NCBI GenBank assembly: GCA_033725935.1
Contig: MU867066.1
Coordinates: forward strand, 876,158-940,157
Direction of reading: 5' to 3'
DNA: 64,000 nucleotides
Origin: Cladorrhinum sp. PSN259
Lineage: Eukaryota; Ascomycota; Sordariomycetes; Sordariales; Podosporaceae
The position numbers were made by a program, and so were the translations under genes. The notes under the pieces are model-generated. The model was not told where the DNA came from and made no database searches. It saw nothing but the letters and a program-made list of their open reading frames with translations. The stretch's first letter is position 1, and the number at the start of each line of letters is the position of its first letter. Positions 57,201 to 64,000 of this stretch are shown one piece after another.

Positions 57201-59789
57201 AGACTGTCGATAGGTTGTCTGCGGCACCTTGCGCCCGTACTCGTCGAGGTCATACTCGACAAATCCTCGTGAACGTTGGCTTTCTGAGACAGGCGTCTGG
57301 TCACGTTCGCCTCCATACTCCCGGTTCTCCTCCTCGAGCGTTGCCATCGACTCCCGGCGCTGGTTACCGGCAGCCTCCGAGTCAGCCGTCAAGGCTGAGC
57401 CTTCAAGCATCGAAGCGTCAACCAGCGATGCAACATTAGACTCAATGCCAAGAGGATGGACGAAGTCGGGATTCAATCCAACCGCGCGGACTGGCTGGCT
57501 TGATGCACCTTGGTCGAGTTCGCTGCCGGTTGGGCTCACAACACTCGCGCCAACTGCTGAGCTCCTCACACTTCTATCGTCGTCGTCGACGAAATTGTGG
57601 CTTGCTGGGCGAAGCGACTTGACGGATATCGAGTCTGCTGTGCGATGGGTGGCCCTAGACAGAGGGATTCGATGTTCGCTGCCAGTATCAGTGTAGCCCG
57701 AGACGCTCGGAATTGGGCTAAGGCCACGGCGCTCAGGCTGATATGGCACATATTTCAAGGGGGGTGGAACATCTTGAGTGCTGTAGTAGGAGTTGAAACC
57801 GGACATGGACGGGAAATCTTCGTCGTCGTAATCGTCCTCGTCTTCCTCATTACCTTTGTGATGACGAGAGGGAACTTTCTTGCCAGAGTCGTCGAGGACA
57901 TATTCGTCAAGGTCACCAGTGCGTTGGTTGGGCAACGTCTTGAGGTCACCGTGCGAGATGTTAGCGTGTTGCGTCCCCAAGGCTTGCAAAGTTAAAGGTG
58001 GGATCCCAGGTGCCGAACTGGAGGCCGCTGATAATTGACTGCTTCCGGAGAAATCGCGGTTGCCGTTGAGCTCTTCGCTGGCTGACCTGGCTGAGCGGGG
58101 CCTGTCTGTGTCCGCGGAGAGAATAGATGCCCTGGTGACGTCTGAGGCGTTGACATCGCTCATCAATGGCATTAGTGGACCTGGTGGCGCAAGAAGGTCT
58201 GAATCACCATCCTTGCCCTGATCACGGCTCCGTTGTTCCGCCCTTCGTCGTCTTCTTGAACGTTGCTTGTCGTCGGAGGGCGAGTTGAAGGCTTCGTGTG
58301 CAGCAACAGCCGCTGCGCCAAGAGCTGCGCCGGCGGCAGCAGCTTTGAGGTGATCCGCGCTGCGGACGGGTGTATTGTCAAGATCGTGCGAGTCATCTAT
58401 CGACGCCTGGCTGAGAGCACTGCTGTCATCAAAGTCGTTGCGGGCTTCACGATCTCGCCTCTCTTTACTTATTTTGACGCTGTCGCGCGGTGTCAAAGCT
58501 TTCTCTGTCGCACCGGAGCGCCGCCGGTCGTTGCCAAAATCGTCCCTCGACAAAGTGGTCGTGCTGGATGCCGCCGAGTCGCCGCGGCGGCTGCCTCGCT
58601 TGCTCTGTTCCCGCTTCAGAGCATTAAGTTCAGGCAAGATAAGACGACGGATAGCATCCTCAACGGTCTCGAGCAGCTTGGGGTTATTGATCGAGGAAGC
58701 TTTGGATGCTCCTGACCGGACTGATTGGGCGTCTGAGCGGTGACTCGGGGCAAGAGCCGAAGATACAATACTCGAATCAGCCATCGATACCATGGATTCT
58801 GGGTGGCTTTTTGTTGATCGTCTTCGGTTCTCGTCTCTGCTCACGCTACTAGTCCGACTTTTGCTTGACTTGTGCCTTCGTTCCCTATCCTTATCCTTCT
58901 CCTTGTCCTTCTCTTTATCCCGAGATCTTGACACAACGGCTCTCTCACGCCCTTCCCGGTTTCGCAGTTTGTCGGAGGCGGCTACTGCGCCGGCCCCAAT
59001 GGCTGCGCCGGCGAAATAATCTGCAGCACGAGATGGGCTGCGGTCTCTACCGTCCTTGCTGCTTTTGAGGTCAGACATTCTGAACGAGGTAGTGGTGTAC
59101 CCGCCCGAGCCGTCAAGAAAGCTGTCGGTAGGAATGGCGGAGATGTCGCTCGAAGGTTGGGGTAGATAGGCTGCCTTGTTACTGTCGGCGGCTGGGATCA
59201 ATGGGCTCGTCGGGCGTCGGCGGCGCGAACCGCTGCCACCTCGCTCAATTTCAATGTCAATGGGGTTTCGACTGACGTTGCTCTCCTCGGTGGCTGAAGC
59301 ATACGAGCTTGCGTCCTCAAAGTCGTTGCCGAGGGCAGAAGCAGTTTCGCTACCTTCAGCGCGAGATCCTGCCGCAGCCGTGGCTGAGCGGTGACTAGAG
59401 CCGCTCGTTTTTCTCGTCTTTGATTGTGTGATTTTGATGCGATCCCTATCCGAACCGCTGCTGTGCTTTCGACGCCCGCTGCTCGGCGTTAGACGGACGC
59501 GGACGCTGGGCTTGCGCTGGTCGCCGGAACCCGACACACTGCTCCCCTTGCCACCCTCGAAATATTCAATCAACAGGGATGTCTGTGACTTGGTTGCCCG
59601 GTGTCCTGCTTTGATTGTGACGGGCGTGCCGTCTGCCGGGATTGAGTAGGATGATCTTTCGTCTCCGGGTGCAGAAACATCGGTGCCAAGTTCGGTCCCA
59701 AGATCGGTGCCAGTCGGAGCGGCGGTGTGGATAGTCGATTCGGTCTCTGTTGGCACGGGAAGTGGTGGTTTGTTGGATTTGCCCCCCAT
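54283..59789 (-). CDS. large disordered ascomycete protein, unknown function
   Basis: Two exons, 59789-54413 and 54326-54283, giving 1,806 aa. The short last exon (GTATGA...CTGAAACAG) adds DTFGSLASQETDTF; without splicing the frame ends eight bases later as GMI. Early residues (about 55-110) hold KSQTSLLIEYFEGGKGSS and KPSVRVRLTPSS. A Lys/Asp/Arg-rich region follows (about 290-330). Four Ala/Gly-rich segments (SRAADYFAGAAIGAGAVAAS; KAAAAGAALGAAAVAAHEAF; AAITSAAVGAAAADLI; a poly-Ala with MGAAQ) are each flanked by charged sequence and recall membrane-tether or glycine-zipper segments. A conserved helical block near 1255-1305 (KKRSIFRRALKGLGAKSAND, then LGRIEDMLNQLLTEVDVLK) looks coiled-coil. 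I do not know the function. The start is the Met of MGGKSNKPP; an upstream in-frame Met would add eight residues. Confidence 0.75.
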
Positions 59790-62683
59790 GGCTGCAGCCT
59801 GTATGTTTATCAAGCGCCCGAGGGCCGGTTGCGATGATTAGGTATCAGCGACGCCTTGCTGATTGTTGCCCAATCAATTCGTCCCCCACGGCAGTCGCTT
59901 TTGCCGACAGTACGATGAGAGCTGAATGGAAACGGGAATATTAAAAATAAGGAGGGAAAAAAAACCAGCCTGATGATGTCGCCTGGTTGCCGTTAACGCA
60001 CTCGACTGCGGGAAAATGTGCGGATGGCGGTGGGAGATGTTGCGGTAACCGACTCGTCGTTCCCACAACACTGGCGACCGAACGAAAGACAGGCGATGAG
60101 TCCTGACGGGCTGCACAAGGCAGGATCAGGATTGTGGGAAACGGTTTATGATGGAACCAAATGACGGACGATGGCCGAAGGGCTGGAGAAAAGGGACAGG
60201 CGCACGCAAAGCAATGGGGGGCGGGCGGCCTGTGGTGTGAAAAAAGTGAGTGGCGGCGCAGGAGACGGCCGTTGTTGATAGGAGCACTTCTCTAGGCTAG
60301 CAACAGGGATATGTAGCTCAGGCAAGTCGCCGGCAGCGGGGCAAGCAGCGACAGGTCGCAGCAAGCAACATGCAAGTGCTAAGGTGCGTATCCCTATCGA
60401 TTTCCCGATGTTGCGCTTTTGTTTTATTTTTTGTTTTCTGGTAAAAATGGAGAATGCACAGCCCTGGGGGTTTTCGTTCTGCCGACAACCTATGGGAGCC
60501 TCTGTTGTTGTCGGGACTGGTCGACGCTCTTGGATTCTGGGAGCGGTTGGGATCGCTCGATGTGCTGGCGGTGTTTGAATGGATCCGACCAATTGGACGT
60601 GGGGCCCGGGATGTGTGTGAGGTGCAGCGCGCAATGCAGCGGAGCAAGGCAAAGACCGGCAGGAGGCTCACTTTCAGGATTCCAGCATCTCAGGAGTGTC
60701 AGAGTTGAGGCAAAAAAGATGAAGGAATGGAGCCGAGACGTGAGGGAGGACCCATGATGCGATCGCTCATTCAACGTTGACTTCATTCACACAAAGTTGG
60801 ACAGTGGGATGTTGCCCAGGATTGTTGTTGACATTCAGCTCGTCGCCAAGATCTCTCGAGCCTTGCAAGAATCCCCCCAAAACAGCGGACAGGGCCTGGC
60901 TGGGCGACGGCGACGGTGACGGGCTGGGATGCGACAAGACTGGGCACTGGGAACACTTGGAACCCCACGCAAACGCCAACCTTTCTCTGTCACCCAATCA
61001 CTCAATAGTGTGCCCAAAAAGGACGGTTTTTCTGTTTGCAACACCCGGAATAATCCTTGTCCTCGAGAACAGGAAATCGAGAACTGACGGCCGCACTCCT
61101 GACGCCGATGCCTCCAGGGCATGGATGTTTCACGGAAAGCGAGGGTAGTCCCGGCAGGACTGCTCCGTATAAATTGAAAATTCCACATTTGATTGAATAT
61201 TTGAGCATGTCTTTGACTTATCGTGCTCTGTTACACAGTCAACCGCGATCGCCATTCCCGTTCCAAAATAACCCAATAAGCCACCTGGGCATGAGTGAGA
61301 CGGCGAATCTGTCCTCCAATCAAAAGATTGTTGTAAGGCTCCTATACATACCTCCAGCATTGTTCATATTCCTGCCCTCGGTTTGTTCTAGATAAAGGAT
61401 CTCGTTTGAGGACAGGTTCAAAAAGAGAACACAAAGGGACCTCATCCCCGTGCTTGAGTGCTTGCATGGCGCTAAGCTGTAAATGGTTAATAAGCAAGGC
61501 AATCCTGTGATTCCAGCTTTCCCTTTCCGCGTTCCAGGGAGCCCCGCTTCAAGGTCAAACAGCGACTCGGGAAGCAATGAGAGGCAACCACCTCGACATA
61601 AAAGCAATTTATCAAGGACTCGCTCCATATGCTAACAATGCACGAGTCCCTCAAATAATTCAGGTAGGTGCTTTTAATAAGTCTATCCCAAAAGTCGCTC
61701 TGCTGGTTGGATACACCCCTTGGCATCCACTCCGCTCTTCTTCAGTCCGCAGTCCGGGGTTCCCCCCCTGATGATAGCGATAGCGGCCCACTTGGTTTGA
61801 CGTGAGGGACGTCATCAAGCTTCAACAGTCCGTGAAGCCTCTCTCTCTCTGCGGCCTTCGTAGACAACAATGAATGATTAAGTGGTCAGAGTTGGGTCGG
61901 GTAATGCAGTGAAAAAGTAGCACAATGATGGCTCTTGTTGGGACGGCTTTATTGGATCCAGATCAGCCAGCACCTTCCTGCCTTCCTTCCTATAGGAAGT
62001 GCTGCTTTCGTGTTATAGCTGCTGCCCCGCACTCGAGCCGGAAGCTTCCCCCATGACCACCACCCACTTTCACATTTCACACCATCCGGGCGCCTGCTCC
62101 TCCTTCGCCGCAGTCAGTTGTTGGCTTTCTTTGAAGTTGACACAAAATCCCCGCCTACCTGGTCCCTTGTTATCCGGGACTCGGTGTTTCGCAAAAGTCC
62201 ATCAAAGTCAATTAAGCATCGATTACCCCCCATCCCACTCCTCTGCACATTCACTCGTCCTCCCACACTCGCACCTTCCTGGTACTTGGCTGGCGAGAAC
62301 GCAGCCTGACAGCTTATCGAAGGCGGCCGTGTCTGCCTGATTGGAAGCTCTCACTCGCTGCCCCACCTCTCCCACCTTCTACCTCGACACACTCAAGCCA
62401 TCCTACTTCAAACCAGCTCTTACACCTGCCCGCCTAACTCTCTTTTTCGAAGAGAAGGTTTCCGGTCCCGTTCTCAACAACCTTGAAACACTCAAGTTGC
62501 ACGACTTTCCAACCAAGTGGCAGACCGAAAGTCAATCATTGTCGCCCTTCGTTGATTATCTGCCCCGCCACGCTGGGAGAAAGGCCCTCACATCCGGCTT
62601 GACGGTAGCCACCACGGTCCTTTATCTCCGCCATACTTTATTCACTTTTACCTCGGAGCCAAAAGTCCTCCTTGATCGGCGAC
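59790..62683. other. divergent intergenic region
   Basis: About 2.9 kb between the large minus-strand gene and the FHA gene. Many open frames up to 168 codons on both strands, none with domain character. The right part (about 62040-62680) is pyrimidine-rich and is probably the promoter and 5'UTR of the FHA gene. No gene or RNA seen. Confidence 0.5.
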
Positions 62684-63964
62684 ATGGCGGACCGCCCTTG
62701 GGGAGTTGAACCTAAGCATGGTCAGTGAAACCTTCCATTTTGCATGCTTTTCCCTCAACCCTCCACCGATCGTACCGACCGGGGACACAAAGCTGACAGG
62801 CATTCATTCTTCCGACAGTTCTCATCTGTCTTCAGGACCCCAACGACCAGATCTCCTTGCGTCAGATTATCTTAGACGGCAATAACAAGTCCATCGAGGT
62901 TGGCAGGGCCTCCAAAGTTCCCTCAAAAGGATTCCTTGCAGGTGCCGATAACGCCTGGTTTAACAGTCCAGTCATGTCGAGACACCATGCCGAGATTGTC
63001 GCCGACGTCGATCGCGAGGTAGGTCCTCCTGGCTTACCCACTCTCGAAATCCTTCTTGCTGACTCTCTTGGCCAGACGGTAGCAATTCAAGACACAGGCT
63101 CCCTGCACGGCACATACGTCAACAACGATATCCGCCTGCCGCCGAGAGAGCCGAAGGTGCTCAAAAAGGGTGATACTGTCATTTTCGGCCAGCCCATTTT
63201 TCGGGGCTCCTCTGAATTCAGGCCAACTATGGCTTATGTATCCGATATCACGTTTGACCACCGGTATGTTGTCAATTTAACCTGCTTTCCATTGTGTTCA
63301 ACAACTGAAACATCGTCCCTTAGCCTTCGCGACAGCAATGGCACGACCACGTTTCAGGTGCCCGATGGCTCTGATTGCAGTTCAGATATTGACAGTGATT
63401 CCAGTGACCAAGATCCTACGAAAAATGACACTACCAACGTCAAGCGTTTCCCTTCGTCTAGCGTTATTGATTTGACCGGTCCAAGCAATCTTGAGGTCAT
63501 TGATTTGTCCTCACCGCCGAGTTCTCCTATCCGTATGGAGACGGACAATTATGCCACCAGCGTGATTGAGCTTGATAATGATGATGATGACGATGACGAT
63601 GACGATGACGACGATGTCGAGGACGAGGACGAGGACGAGGACGATGACGATGATGATGACCAGTCCTCTTCGGATGGTGACTCGGTTTCATCACACACTA
63701 GCCCTACGATCAGAGTCGTAGGTATTTCTGATGGCGACATGGCAAATGAGGATGAATTTATGCGTTACTCACTTGATCAAGACAATAGCTTGAGTGATCA
63801 AAGCGATGGCGAGAGCTATGTTGACTATCCCGAAGACGAGGGAGCGTCTTCTATCGGGTCAGGAAGCAATGACGGCAGCGAACATGATAGCGATTTGGAT
63901 GAGGATATGGCTTCAGACAATGACCTCTTTGTTGGGGATAGTGAGGAGAGTTCGGACCGTGAAG
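62684..63964 (+). CDS. FHA-domain protein, 5' part (runs off the window)
   Basis: Four exons visible: 62684-62720, 62819-63018, 63076-63263 and 63324-63964; the last ends at a GTAGGT donor so the gene continues beyond the window. So far 355 codons. Residues about 13-105 form a forkhead-associated domain that binds phosphothreonine: ICLQDPNDQISLRQIIL, the GR of VGRAS, NSPVMSRHHAEIVAD (Ser-Arg-x-His), GSLHGTYVNN and GDTVIFGQPI. After it comes a disordered acidic region with two IDLT/IDLSS segments (SUMO-interaction-like) and a GAY/GAR-encoded Asp/Glu run at about 63573-63660. Introns use GTCAGT, GTAGGT and GTATGT. Nuclear signalling is likely, but the C-terminal domain that would name the protein is missing here. 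Confidence 0.85.
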
Positions 63965-64000
63965 GTAGGTCCTGTCAGATGCTATTTATCTTTTTTCATT

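Overview
This is nuclear DNA of a filamentous ascomycete, most probably a sordariomycete of the Neurospora/Sordariales type. Short introns (about 50-110 nt, one of 550 nt) carry CTAAC/CTGAC-like branch sites. The gene set is fungal: division-1 chitin synthase, centractin of exactly 380 aa as in Neurospora RO-4, mitochondrial L20/mL58, SLY1 and an SHNi-TPR histone chaperone. Long intergenic stretches hold microsatellites and homopolymers. I see no tRNA, rRNA, CRISPR array or intact transposon. Exon boundaries below come from GT(GC)/AG sites that keep phase; lengths are my own sums.

Layout. 1-14 kb: an artefact-like poly-C edge and a CAA repeat; a Ser/Pro-rich conserved fungal protein (-); mitochondrial ribosomal protein L20 (+); a four-exon Cys-rich F-box-like protein (-) divergent from a membrane-anchored fucose-lectin-like protein (+); and a large GT2 glycosyltransferase (-). 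14-18.4 kb is a gene-free stretch. 18.4-31 kb: a NASP/Sim3-type histone chaperone (-) whose stop codon is followed, in the same frame, by a further 108 codons repeating its own C-terminal basic motif; phosphopantothenoylcysteine decarboxylase (+, six exons including a 24-nt microexon); and a 1,681-aa CCCH protein with PNUTS (PP1 nuclear targeting subunit) architecture (-).

31-45.5 kb is a run of plus-strand housekeeping genes: SLY1, a chitin synthase with a tiny 19-nt first coding exon and a GC-AG intron, homoserine kinase, a 95-aa mitochondrial-type protein resembling Cox26 and preceded by a 14-bp minisatellite, and centractin (Arp1/RO-4). 45.5-64 kb: a small Par32/DUF3602-type protein (-), an orphan ORF with a retrotransposon Gag-like core (+), a 1,806-aa disordered ascomycete protein (-), and the 5' part of an FHA-domain gene (+) that runs off the end.

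Neighbours are not functionally clustered; this is an ordinary core-genome arrangement. Themes that recur are cell wall and secretion (GT2, chitin synthase, SLY1), chromatin and transcription (NASP, PNUTS-like, FHA) and mitochondria (L20, Cox26-like). The most unusual signal is the NASP stop codon and its in-frame repeat extension.
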